Assembly (NCBI RefSeq): GCF_902167145.1
Contig: NC_050101.1
Location: forward strand, 178,928,428 to 178,992,427
Length of the DNA stretch: 64,000 nt
Direction of reading: 5' to 3'
Source of the DNA: Zea mays
Lineage: Eukaryota; Streptophyta; Magnoliopsida; Poales; Poaceae
The notes under the pieces are model-generated. The model made no database searches. It had not been told where the DNA came from and was given only the letters and a program-made list of their open reading frames with translations. A program made the position numbers and the translations under genes. Below, piece after piece: positions 35,867-46,264 of the stretch; the first letter of the stretch is position 1, and each line of letters starts with the position of its first letter.

Positions 35867-36886
35867 ATGGCTCGTCTTAGACACACTGCACGTAAGTCGG
35901 TGATTCCTTTCCTGCCGTCTCGACTTGCGGAGCGTCCTCTGCACCGCACCGTGTCCGGACAGTCGAGTCACCTGGAGAGGCTGCACCACCGCCTGCGTGA
36001 GGAGCAGGAACGCCGACGCCAGCACGGAGAGCAGCAAGGCTCTTCCTCCTCACCCCAGCAGGAGGTGGAGACCGTGAGGCCCCGTTCCTCTGTTGCCCAG
36101 CTGGAGGCGCCCCTTGTTCCACCGCGGGACGTCCCGGCTGTTGGAGGAGCTGTTGGAGGAGCTACTGGAGGAGACCCCGACGACAACGACTCAGCCCACA
36201 GCACGGAGTCCTCTGAGCCGCAGGAGGCGGAAGGATGGGTCGCCCGACCCATCACCCGTGACGCCGCTCGCGGTTGTCACTTCCACGACGCGCTCGACAC
36301 CTTGCTGCGCCAGGCTTTCGACCGGCACACCTGGTCGATCGAGTATCGTTGTGTAGTCTACCAGCACAGTCGCGGGAGGTACCCGGACCGCTGGGAGGCT
36401 ACCTGCCTAGTTCGCCGTCCGGAGGATGACCTCCGGGGTGCGGAGGCCGTTTCGGAGCACTATTCCATCTCCGAGAGGGACACTGCAGAGGCGGCTATGC
36501 AGGATGCAGCACGACGTGCACTCTCTCAGTACTGTTCTTTGTTCGGTGGCGTGGCCGATGGTCTTAACCTTCGGTACTACCCCCGCCGCCCTACTGGCAG
36601 CACAGAGAGTGTGGTTGTTTCACCTGTTGGTGAGGCTAACCCTAGGTTGAGCAGCACAGTCAACCTAGTCGCGGTGCTTAACACGGAGCTGGATCACTCT
36701 CTGGACGAGCTAAGCAGGGCTCGAATGGAGATTGCGGAGTTGCGTGCTGAGTTGGCAGAGCGCCATCACCAGGAGGGTGGTTCTCCCGCTCCTGTTGGGA
36801 CTCAGCACCCATACCGCTCGCCGCCACGTGGTCACCACACTTATGGTTCCCCTGTCTGTAAGACCAGGATAGATTTGGATCCTTAG
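35867..36886 (+). CDS. additional upstream ORF of the Tekay-type element, function unknown
   Basis: 339 residues, open from ATG 35867, lying between the primer-binding site and gag-pol. It is not a gag, protease or envelope that I recognise. The N-terminus is basic and Gln/Arg-rich (HHRLREEQERRRQHGEQQ), followed by an acidic Ser-rich linker. Residues of about 150-225 run from WSIEYRCVVYQHSRGRYP through WEATCLVRRPEDD to TAEAAMQDAARRALSQY. This order (a strand-type segment, then an Ala-rich helix with conserved AA) recalls a double-stranded-RNA-binding fold, but it is only a suggestion. The C-terminus has a short coiled-coil-like helix (LSRARMEIAELRAELAERH). The ATG directly follows GTCTTTTGTAG, an acceptor-like site. 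Confidence 0.65.
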   Translation: MARLRHTARKSVIPFLPSRLAERPLHRTVSGQSSHLERLHHRLREEQERRRQHGEQQGSSSSPQQEVETVRPRSSVAQLEAPLVPPRDVPAVGGAVGGATGGDPDDNDSAHSTESSEPQEAEGWVARPITRDAARGCHFHDALDTLLRQAFDRHTWSIEYRCVVYQHSRGRYPDRWEATCLVRRPEDDLRGAEAVSEHYSISERDTAEAAMQDAARRALSQYCSLFGGVADGLNLRYYPRRPTGSTESVVVSPVGEANPRLSSTVNLVAVLNTELDHSLDELSRARMEIAELRAELAERHHQEGGSPAPVGTQHPYRSPPRGHHTYGSPVCKTRIDLDP

Positions 36887-37290
36887 GTCGTTAGCGTCGG
36901 AGTTTGTAATAATTCTAAGTCAGATGTCTCAGTCTTAGGTAGTCAGTTTAGTTTGCTTATCAGTTGCTTCCATTTAGTTTAGTTTGCTTGTCAGTCGCTT
37001 GCATGCTTGTTATGATGAACTTATGTTGGATTTGGATCTTTGTAATGACTGTAGCCAACATGTGGGTTTCCCCTGCAGTTTGGCTTAGCTAGTAATATTA
37101 ATGAAGTCAGTTGTTTAGTTGGGAAGCCATTTACTCTTACTTTCCTTTCTTATCTGAGAAGCTGTGTTGAATCATGAATGAGGATCAGTGAGGCTCTTTT
37201 GTTCGCTCAGTGTCATGAAGAATTCTGTATTCTCTTTTCTTATGCTGAAGGGTTGTAAGATCAATGCTGATGTATGAATGTCTTCCACAG
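36887..37290 (+). other. spacer between the upstream ORF and gag-pol
   Basis: T-rich, non-coding, with repeated TTTAGTTTGCTTGTCAGT-like segments near 36945-36995. It ends in GTCTTCCACAG directly before ATGTCTGAC at 37291, like a 3' splice site. It could serve as an intron or as an untranslated spacer. Confidence 0.5.
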
Positions 37291-40200
37291 ATGTCTGACA
37301 ACAGACGCCGATGCAACAGGCGTGCTCAGCAGGAGCAGCATGACCAGCAGGAGGAAAATCAGAGGCAGCCTCCCCCGCCACCCCCGATGTCAGTGGAGCA
37401 GATGTTCTTGATGCAAACCCAGGCAGTGCAGGCCATTGGACAGACTCTGGCAGCCATGCAGCAGGCTCAACAGCAGCCCCAACCCCAGTTGCAAGTGCAG
37501 ATGCCCCAGATGCCACGAGATAAGCGTGGTGAGTTCATGAGAGGGCACCCTCCTACCTTCGCCCATTCTGCTGACCCCATGGATGCAGAAGACTGGTTGC
37601 GCGCAGTGGAAAGGGAGCTACGCACCGCCCAATGTGACGACAGGGAGAAGGTTCTGTATGGTCCCCGTCAGCTAAGGGGAGCAGCCCAGTCCTGGTGGGA
37701 GTCCTACCTCGCCACACATGCTGACCCTGAAGCTATCACTTGGGAGGAATTCAGCGAGAGTTTCCGTCGGTACCATGTGCCAGAGGGACTAATGATCGTG
37801 AAGAAGGAGGAGTTTCTGGCTCTGAAGCAGGGACCCATGTCTGTTAGTGAGTACAGAGACAAGTTTCTGCAGCTGTCTCGTTATGCACCCGAGGATGTCA
37901 ACACTGATGCCAAGAGGCAGTACAGGTTCATGAGAGGTTTGGTGGATCCCCTACATTACCAGTTGATGAATCACACCTTCCCCACCTTCCAGCACCTGAT
38001 CGATAGGGCAGTCATGACTGAGAAGAAGCGTAAGGATATGGAAGATCGGAAGCGCAAGATGAGTGGACCCCAGTCCGGAGGCATCAGCCGTCCACGTTTC
38101 TCAGGAAGTTCATCTCAGCAAGGCAGACCTGGTCACCCACAGGGATATCAGAATCAGAATCAGCGTCCGCATCAGCAGCAGTTTCAGAGGCAGTACCCGC
38201 AGCAGCAGCAGCAGTATCGTCAGCACAGCCAGCAGGGAGGTAATCAGTATCAGAAGCAGAACAACCAGGCACCTCGCCTTCCTGCCCCAGCAGCGAATCA
38301 GAGCAACCAAGCAGCCCCAGCACAAGGAGGAGGCAGAGGATGTTTCCACTGTGGAGATCAAGGCCACTGGGCGATGCAGTGCCCAAAGAAGATGGCTCAG
38401 CAGCAGACCAACCCCAATGCTCCCGCAAGGCAAGGTGTACTGCAGCCGGCAGCAGGCAATCGTAACCAAGCGTACAACCGTGGAAAGGTGAACCACTTGG
38501 AGGCCGAAGCGATCCAGGATGCACCAGATGTGGCAGTAGGTATGTTCTCAGTCGAATCTCATCCCGCGAAAGTGCTATTTGATACTGGTGCAACTCATTC
38601 TTTTGTCACTGCAACATGGGTAGAATTGCATAACATCTCAGTAGAGGCAATGGTGCCACCCATGAGGATTAATTCGGTTGGTGGCAAGGTGCAAACAGAT
38701 AAAATATGTTCAAACATAATGGTGGAAATAAGGGGGATAGGATTCCCCAGTGACTTAATAGTAATAGGCACCCCTGGGATAGATGTCATTCTAGGGATGA
38801 ACTGGTTGATGAAGTATGAAGCAAATGTTAGTTGTGACAAAAGGACCATAACATTGAAGTCCCCGTCAGGAGAAGAGGTAGTGGCCGAGCTAAGGATGCC
38901 TAAGTCAGAAGAAGGAGTCTGTCATCAGATTTCAGTTGATAGTAAGGAGCCCAACCCGCTCGAGGCTATCAAGGTTGTGTCGGACTTTCCGGAAGTGTTT
39001 CCCGAGGAGCTAACGGGCATGCCACCCGAAAGGAAAGTCGAGTTTGCCATAGAGCTTATCCCTGGTACCGCCCCCATTTCAAAGAGAGCCTATCGAGTGT
39101 CTGGACCAGAATTGGTGGAACTCAAGAAGCAGATAGATGAGATGTTAGAGAAGGGTTACATCAGACCAAGTACCTCGCCTTGGGCCGCTCCAGTATTGTT
39201 TGTAGAGAAGAAAGATGGTACCAAAAGGATGTGCATAGACTACAGAGCCTTGAATGAAGTCACTGTCAAGAACAAGTACCCCCTGCCAAGGATAGAAGAT
39301 TTGTTTGACCAGCTCAGAGGTGCCAGCGTATTCTCGAAGATAGATCTGAGATCTGGTTATCATCAACTCAGAATCCGACCCTCGGATATACCGAAGACGG
39401 CATTCATCACCAAGTATGGGTTATATGAGTTCACGGTTATGTCCTTTGGTTTGACAAATGCGCCAGCCTTCTTTATGTACCTGATGAACAGTGTGTTCAT
39501 GGACTATCTAGACAAGTTTGTGGTAGTGTTCATCGACGACATTCTCATATACTCTCAAAGTGAGGAAGATCATGTAGAGCATTTGAAGATGGTATTGCAA
39601 AGGCTTCGAGAGCATCAGTTGTATGCCAAGCTGGGCAAATGCGAGTTCTGGATTCATGAAGTCTTGTTTCTGGGTCACATCATAAACCAAGATGGGTTGG
39701 CAGTGGATCCAAAGAAAGTAGCAGATATCCTGAACTGGAAAGCACCGAAGGATGTTCGTGGGATCAAGAGCTTCATTGGAATGGCTGGATACTATAGGCG
39801 TTTCATTGAAGGCTTCTCAAAGATTGCTAGACCAATGACAGCGTTACTAGCGAAGAAAGTTGAGTTTAAGTGGACTCAAAAGTGTTAGGAAGCATTTGAA
39901 GAACTGAAGAATAGACTGACTACAGCTCCTGTGCTAGTCCTGCCTGATGTTCACAAGTCATTCTCAGTGTATTGCGACGCTTCGTACACCGGATTGGGAT
40001 GCGTGCTAATGCAAGAAGGAAGAGTTGTAGCATACTCGTCTCGACAGCTGAAGATCCATGAGAAGAATTATCCCACACATGACCTGGAATTGGCAGCAGT
40101 GGTTCATGCTTTGAAGACCTGGAGACATTACCTGTACGGGCAGAAGTGCGACATCTACACAGATCATAAGAGTCTGAAGTACATATTCACCCAGTCAGAG

Positions 40201-41865
40201 TTAAACATGAGGCAGCGAAGATGGTTGGAACTGATCAAAGACTATGAGTTGGAGATACATTACCATCCGGGCAAAGCCAATGTGGTTGCAGATGCTCTGA
40301 GCAGGAAGAGTCAAGTTAATATGTTGGCCTCGTACCCAATGCCATATGAGTTAGCCAAGGAATTTGACAGACTGAGTCTCGGTTTCCTGAATAGTACGCA
40401 AGGAGTGACAGTGGAATTAGAGCCCACCCTAGAGCGGGAGATCAAAGAAGGGCAGAATGATGATGAAAACATCAACAAAATCCGGCAGCTGATCCTAGAA
40501 GGAAGAGGCAAAGACTTTCGAGAGGATGAAGAAGGGGTAATCTGGTTCAAGGACTGATTGTGTGTTCCCGACCTCAAACCTATTCGGGGACTGATCCTCA
40601 AGGAAGCTCATGAGACAGCCTACTCCATACACCCGGGAAGTGAGAAGATGTACCAGGATTTAAAAAGGAGGTTTTGGTGGTATGGTATGAAAAGGGAGAT
40701 CGCAGAATATGTCGCCATCTGTGATAGCTGTCAGAGAACCAAAGCAGAGCATCAGAGGCCCGCCGGACTGTTGCAGCCATTGCGGATTCCTCAGTGGAAG
40801 TGGGATGAGATCGGGATGGATTTCATAGTTGGCCTACCTCGTACCCGGGCCGGTTATGATTCCATCTGGGTGGTCGTGGACCGCTTAACAAAGGTGGCCC
40901 ACTTCATACCTGTGAAGACGACATACACCGGAGCAACGTTAGCTGAGTTATACATGTCACAGATAGTCTGCCTTCATGGTGTGCCGAAGAAGATAGTGTC
41001 AGATCGAGGAACGCAGTTCACCTCTCATTTTTGGCAGCAGCTACAAGAAGCTTTGGGCACACATTTGAACTTCAGCTCAGCTTATCACCCGCAGACAGAC
41101 GGTCAGACTGAAAGAACTAATCAGATCCTAGAAGATATGTTGAGAGCCTGTGCGTTGCAAGACAAGTCAGGATGGGACAAAAGGTTACCTTATGCAGAAT
41201 TCTCTTACAACAATAGTTACCAGGCCAGCTTGAAGATGTCACCGTTTCAGGCACTCTACGGACGGAGTTGTAGGACTCCGCTGCACTGGGACCAGCCTGG
41301 AGAGAGACAGGTGTTTGGCCCCGACATCTTGCTTGAAGCCGAAGAGAATATCAAAATGGTTCGGGAGAACCTGAAGACAGCCCAGTCAAGACAGCGAAGC
41401 TATGCTGACAGAAGGAGAAGGGAACTGAGTTTTGAAGTGGGAGACTACGTCTATCTGAAGGTGTCACCTATCAGGGGAGTCAGAAGGTTCGGAGTTAAAG
41501 GCAAGTTAGCACCCCGGTACGTCGGACCATATCAGATTCAAGCCAAGCGTGGAGAAGTGGCCTACCAGCTCGACCTACCAGAGAGTTTGTCAGCAGTGCA
41601 CAACGTGTTCCATGTGTCGCAATTGAAGAAGTGTTTGCGAGTGCCAGAAGAACAGTTGCCAATGGAGGGTTTGGAAGTCCAAGAAGATCTGAAATACATA
41701 GAGAAGCCAACGCAGATTCTGGAGTTTGCAGACAGAGTCACCCGGAGGAACACCATCAGAATGTGCAAAGTCAGATGGGGTCACCACTCGGAGGATGAAG
41801 CAACCTGGGAACGAGAAGATGACCTGAAGGCCAAATACCCTGAACTCTTTGCTGACCAACCTTGA
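37291..41865 (+). pseudogene. gag-pol of the Tekay-type chromovirus, two nonsense codons
   Basis: One frame runs to TGA or TAG-free end at 41865 apart from TAG at 39886-39888 and TGA at 40555-40557. The ATG is at 37291 ([11 protein letters not shown]) or 27 bases earlier. Domains in order: Gln/Pro-rich N-terminus; retrotransposon gag ([16 protein letters not shown] to RYAPEDV); zinc knuckle [14 protein letters not shown] (38341-38382); protease ([11 protein letters not shown]); reverse transcriptase ([20 protein letters not shown]); RNase H ([14 protein letters not shown]), which begins after the first stop; integrase zinc finger and core (CDSCQRTKAEH, SDRGTQFTSHFW), which lie after the second stop; GPY/F motif (RYVGPYQI); and a chromodomain-like tail (CKVRWGHHSEDEATWERED). 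Both stops are single C-to-T type changes (see findings). Confidence 0.9.
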
Positions 41866-41900
41866 ATCTCGGGGCGAGATTCTTTTAAGGGGGATAGGTT

Positions 41901-44900
41901 TGTAACACCCTGAATTTGGGGGTATAAAATTTCTTTGCTCATATTCACAAATTCAGGTGTTACTTCCTTTTCTCATCCTTCCTAATTCTTTTCTCTCTCA
42001 TTTCTATAGGAGCTAAGTACTTATTTTACTTGTAATTATAGTCTATTATGTTAAACCCTAGTGGAGTATGAATTGTTGCATCATGTTGAACCCTAGATTT
42101 CACTTTTGTTTGGTGCATAATTCTCAAAAGGTCTAATTTGAATTTGGGGCTCATTTGAGTTTGAATCAAATAGAATAAATAAAAGAAAAGGGAGAAACAA
42201 TTCAGAATAAAAGAAAAAGGTAAAGCAGCCCAACCCAGCCGCCCCCTCGGCCTTTCGGCCCAGCCGGCCCATCTCTCGCGCGCGCGCCTCCCTCCCCTCC
42301 TCTCTCTGCGCAGCGGGCCCCACCTGTCGGCGCTCCCGCCTTCCGCGCACCCGCCCCCTTCTCTCTCTGCTCGCCCGGTCCCACCTGTCGGCGCCCGCTT
42401 TCCTCGTGCGCGCTCGCTCCCTCGCCCTCTCTCTGCTCGCGGGCCCAGGGTGTCAGCCCCGTCTTCCTCGCGTAACCGCCGCCCGAGCTGCTCGCGCCCG
42501 CCTTCCCCGCGCCCACGTCGCGCGTGGAACTCGCCCCACCTCGCCCCTGGCCACTTGAGCCCCGAACCCCACTCGCCCTCACCCCTCTCCCCCCATTTGC
42601 GCCTAGTAGACTCTCTCTCCCCCTCGCTGCGCGCACGCAGAGCGCCGCCGCCCCAGCTAGCCGTAGGGGAAGCCCAGGCCGGCCACCCGATCCCCACCGT
42701 CCATCCCAGATCAGGCGGCCTCGTTTTAATTTGGCCAAGCCCAATCCTGGCCGTCCGCCGGAGATCCAGCGGCCCAGGCCCGCTTCCCCCTCACCCCGTC
42801 TCTCTGCCGTTTGGGCCCAGCCTGTCAGCCCGCCCGCGCGCTCGCTCTGTCCGCCCGGCCCCGCCCGTCAGTCCGCCCGCGCGCTCTGCCCGCCCGGCCC
42901 CGCTTGCCAGTCGCCCGCGCGCTCGCTCTGTCCGCCCGGCCCCGCTTGTCAGTCGCCCGCGCGCCCGCGCTGTCCGCCCGGCCCCGCCTGTCAGCCGCTC
43001 CCGCCGCCGCGCGCTCGCGCGCCCGCCCGCAGGATCTAATCCTGGCCGTTCGCTTTAGATCTGACGGCCGTAGGAACCCGATACCCCTTCGCCCGCGCGT
43101 TTTCTTAAAGAGCCCCCCTGTTTTCTGGAAATTGCGCCCGCCGTCCCTGGTTTCTCGCAGTTAAGTCCCTGGCCCTTTTATTTAATTAAAAATAAGTCCT
43201 TAGGGCATAATTTTAACCCCTAAACTTGTAAAATTCATAACTTTGTCATATGAACTCCAAATTAGGTGCTTCAAATTGCAAAATGTTCATAATATTATTA
43301 TCTATCTGTTTATGCAATGTTTCCCTGCTGTTTCCATGTATTAATTAATAGCTAATCACTAGGATAGGATTAAGACTATTGAAACCTTATTTAAGATAAT
43401 TGGAAATGAGTAGTCTTTAATAATAGTTGGATTACTTATGTTTGTGGACTTAAACACTTAAGTTTAGAAACTCAAACCAGTTAATTATTTAATCCCACCA
43501 CCAACTTAGGCCTGATTAGTGGTTAGTGAATCACTTTGTGTAACCCTCTACCCCCAGACCTAGGGAACTTTAGAGTGCCTATCCCTTTTCTGTTATGAAC
43601 TTGTGACCCCTCTCTGCTGCATACGTTTGGTATATTGTTTTTGTTTGTTATTTTCCCAAGTGCATAGTGTGAATGATTGCTTTGCGTAGACACCGAGCAG
43701 TCTGTGTTTCCCGAGGCAGTTGCAGAGGAAGTCCCTGATCAGCAGTTTGGTGAAGGCAAGTGTCCTCTGTCCCATTATGTCCTATTCATTTATAACTTAC
43801 TACCCCGCATTACTTACTTGAAACCTAAGGATTGACTAGCTTTGCACGTTACTTTATCCTTGATGACCTTATGGGCTATTATGGTTAGCACTTTGCTACG
43901 GCTTTAACATAATCAATGAACATGATGTGGCTATTTATGATACTGTTATCCTGTTGATGTTGATGATCTTGTGATACTCTAGGGGGCTCAGGCTGTTTCC
44001 TGAGTACCTCTCCGTAAGGACTGGTTCGTTGAGAGACCACCCGGGATAACAGTGCAACCATGAGGGTGAAATGGGATGCCCTTAGCTGATTAATTAGATG
44101 AACTAGAGGTGTAGTTGCTTAGCCGTCGTGCCGTCAATGGGGTCCAGGCACAGTGCTTGCTCTGCCGAGGCGGAGTGCCGAGGTTCTTTCGTTTTGCTCT
44201 TTGTTAGTCACTCTCCTGCGGGGAGGGGTACTGTGTTTATCAAACTGGAGAAACCTAACGGGCAGCTACGATCTCTAGAGAATCTTTGTAAAGGCTACGT
44301 AGTGATACCCTGCCGGACCACCTAGGTAGTGGTCAATGGGGAGTAGCTCTCCCCGGGTAGAAAGGGAATCATGGCTCATGGGTAAAGTGTGCAACCTCTG
44401 CAGAGGGTAGTGAAACTGGTATATCAGCCGTGCTCACGGTTAAGAGCAGCCTTGGGATCCTCTTTGATTAGAGATACAGATGGTTCGAGATACAATGGTT
44501 ATGATATGGTTTTGATTCGACTATGATGATGATGTTCCTCGATGAGGAAATGGCTTACGGATTGGTTAATGCTAAAATCTGGCTTCTACTAATGATAAAT
44601 ACTTGACCAACTAAAAGCAACTGCTGGAGCCTAACCCCACATAAAGCTAGTCCACTTCAGCCAAACGGGACATTTGCTGAGTACGTTGATGTGTACTCAT
44701 CCTTGCTTTACCACAAAACACCAGGTTGTCCGCATTGTAACCACTGCTCAGGAGAAGGCGAAGCCGTGGAAGGAGACTTCCAGGAGTTCCAAGACTACGA
44801 TGAATTCTAGGTGTGGGTTGGCGGCAACCCCCAGTCAGCTGCCTGTGAAGGCCTTATCTTTACTGCGTTTCGCTTAGCACTTTGATTTACTTGTTACGAC

Positions 44901-45068
44901 AATGACTATGTGGATGTCTATGACCCTATGATGTAATAAGTACTCTTTTATGTTATTATTCGAGCATTGTGTGATGATGTTCATTTATGTAATCGCTGTG
45001 TACGTGAGTTCTGATCCTGGCACGTACATAGTTCGCATTCGGTTTGCCTTCCAAAACCGGGTGTGACA
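41901..45068 (+). repeat. 3' LTR of the Tekay-type element (3168 bp)
   Basis: Same length as the 5' LTR, at a constant offset of 9458 bases. The seven differences seen are all C/T or G/A. It ends GGTGTGACA at 45068, followed by CCAGA. Confidence 0.95.
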
Positions 45069-45073
45069 CCAGA

Positions 45074-45509
45074 CCACGTGTCGCGCGCAGATTCCGCGGC
45101 CGACCGTTGGCTCGGGCCGACCGTTGGCTCACCGGACAGTCCGGTGCACACCGGACAGTCCGGTGCACACCGGACAGTCCGGTGAATTTTAGCCGTACGC
45201 CGTCGGCAAATTCCCGAGAGCAGCGTCTTCGCCCGAGGCAGCCTGGCGCACCGGACAGTCCGGTGCCCCAGACCGAAGCAGTCTTTTGGCTGTACACAAC
45301 CAACTCTTCTTCTTTCTTCTTCTCTCTGTTTCTATCACTTAGACAAGTATATTAGTACACAAAACCAATGTACTAAGGCTTAGAAACATACCTTTACTCA
45401 TGATTTGCACTTTGTTCATCCATGGGCATAAATTCTCATTTAAGCACTTTGCGTTGGCACTCAATCACCAAAATACTTAGAAATGGCCCAAGGGCACATT
45501 TCCCTTTCA
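45074..45509 (-). repeat. 5' LTR of the Ji-type Sirevirus, distal (U3) part
   Basis: Continues the LTR from 32442. It holds three consecutive palindromes at 45130-45184, where the other LTR of the same element has one, and a single palindrome at 45249-45265, where the other LTR has a pair. It ends CCCTTTCA at 45509 (TGAAAGGG on the minus strand). Confidence 0.9.
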
Positions 45510-45514
45510 GAACA

Positions 45515-46264
45515 GTACGTGTCCGGTGTGCACCGGACACCCAGGCGGGCCCACAAGACAGAAGCTTCAACGGCTAGAATCCAACGGCAGTGATGACGTG
45601 GCAGGGGCACCGGACTGTCCGGTGTGCACCGGACTGTCCGGTGCGCCATCGAACAGACAACCCAGCCAACGGTCAAGTTTGGTGGTTGGGGCTATAAATA
45701 CCCCAACCACCCACCATTCATTGCATCCAAGTTTTCCACTTCCCAACTACTACAAGAGCTCTAGCATTCAATTCTAGACACACCAAAGAGATCAAATCCT
45801 CTCCAAATTCCACACAACGCCCTAGTGACTAGTGAGAGTGATTTGCTTGTGTTCTTTCGAGCTCTTGCGCTTGGATTGCTTTCTTCCTTCTTGACTCTTT
45901 CATTGCGATCAAGCTCACTTGTAATTGAGGCAAGAGACACCAAACTTGTGGTGGTCCTTGTGGGAACTTTGTGTTCCAAGTGATTGAGAAGAGAAAGCTC
46001 ACTCGATCCGTGGATCGTTTGAGAGAGGGAAGGGTTGAAAGAGACCCGGCCTTTGTGGCCTCCTCAACGGGGAGTAGGTTTGCAAGAACCGAACCTCGGT
46101 AAAACAAATCCGCGTGTCCCACTTGTTTATTCGCTTGCGATTTGTTTTGCGCCCTCTCTCGCGGACTCATTTCCTTATTACTAACGCTAACCCGGCTTGT
46201 AGTTGTGTTTATATTTGTAAATTTCAGTTTCGCCCTATTCACCCCCCCCTCTAGGCGACTATCA
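45515..46264 (+). repeat. 3' LTR of the Opie-type Sirevirus, second part
   Basis: Resumes at GTACGTGTCC, exactly where 23963 left off. It has a palindrome pair at about 45608-45644, a TATA box TATAAATA at 45693-45700, and ends GGCGACTATCA at 46264, followed by the GTGTG duplication. Confidence 0.92.

Larger units (their letters stand above)
32443..45068 (+). mobile_element. Tekay/Prem1-type chromovirus (Ty3/Gypsy), innermost of the nest
   Basis: It is a complete 12,626-bp element with a perfect CCAGA duplication (32438-32442 and 45069-45073). Both LTRs are 3168 bp and differ at 7 sites by eye (0.2%), all transitions. The primer-binding site at 35615-35626 (TGGTATCAAAGC) fits initiator Met tRNA, and the purine tract AAGGGGGATAGGTT precedes the 3' LTR. 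Coding content is an extra upstream ORF and one gag-pol frame broken by two nonsense codons. The chromodomain-like C-terminus and very long LTRs fit the Del/Tekay clade. It is the youngest element here by LTR divergence and nesting order. Confidence 0.9.
23964..45509 (-). mobile_element. Ji-type Sirevirus, third level of the nest
   Basis: It is inserted in the Opie-type 3' LTR with a perfect GAACA duplication (23959-23963 and 45510-45514). It reads on the minus strand. The 3' LTR is 23964-25208. The 5' LTR is 31621-32442 plus 45074-45509, split by the Tekay-type element. Gag and pol are both open, and the catalytic motifs I checked are present. LTRs differ by about 7 substitutions (about 0.6%) plus differences in palindrome number. 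It is closely similar in LTR, gag and pol to the element at 57063. Coding-competent by eye, but its 5' LTR is disrupted. Confidence 0.9.
15276..46264 (+). mobile_element. Opie-type Sirevirus (Ty1/Copia), second level of the nest
   Basis: It is inserted in the end of the Zeon-type gag, with a perfect GTGTG duplication at 15271-15275 and 46265-46269. The 5' LTR is 15276-16520. The 3' LTR is in two pieces, 23404-23963 and 45515-46264, separated by the Ji-type element. The primer-binding site matches initiator Met tRNA. Gag and pol are in order but both carry disabling changes. LTRs differ at 5 substitutions by eye (about 0.4%) plus a 65-bp length difference. Sirevirus assignment rests on the palindromes in the LTR, the large gag and the multiple purine tracts after pol. 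Confidence 0.9.
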
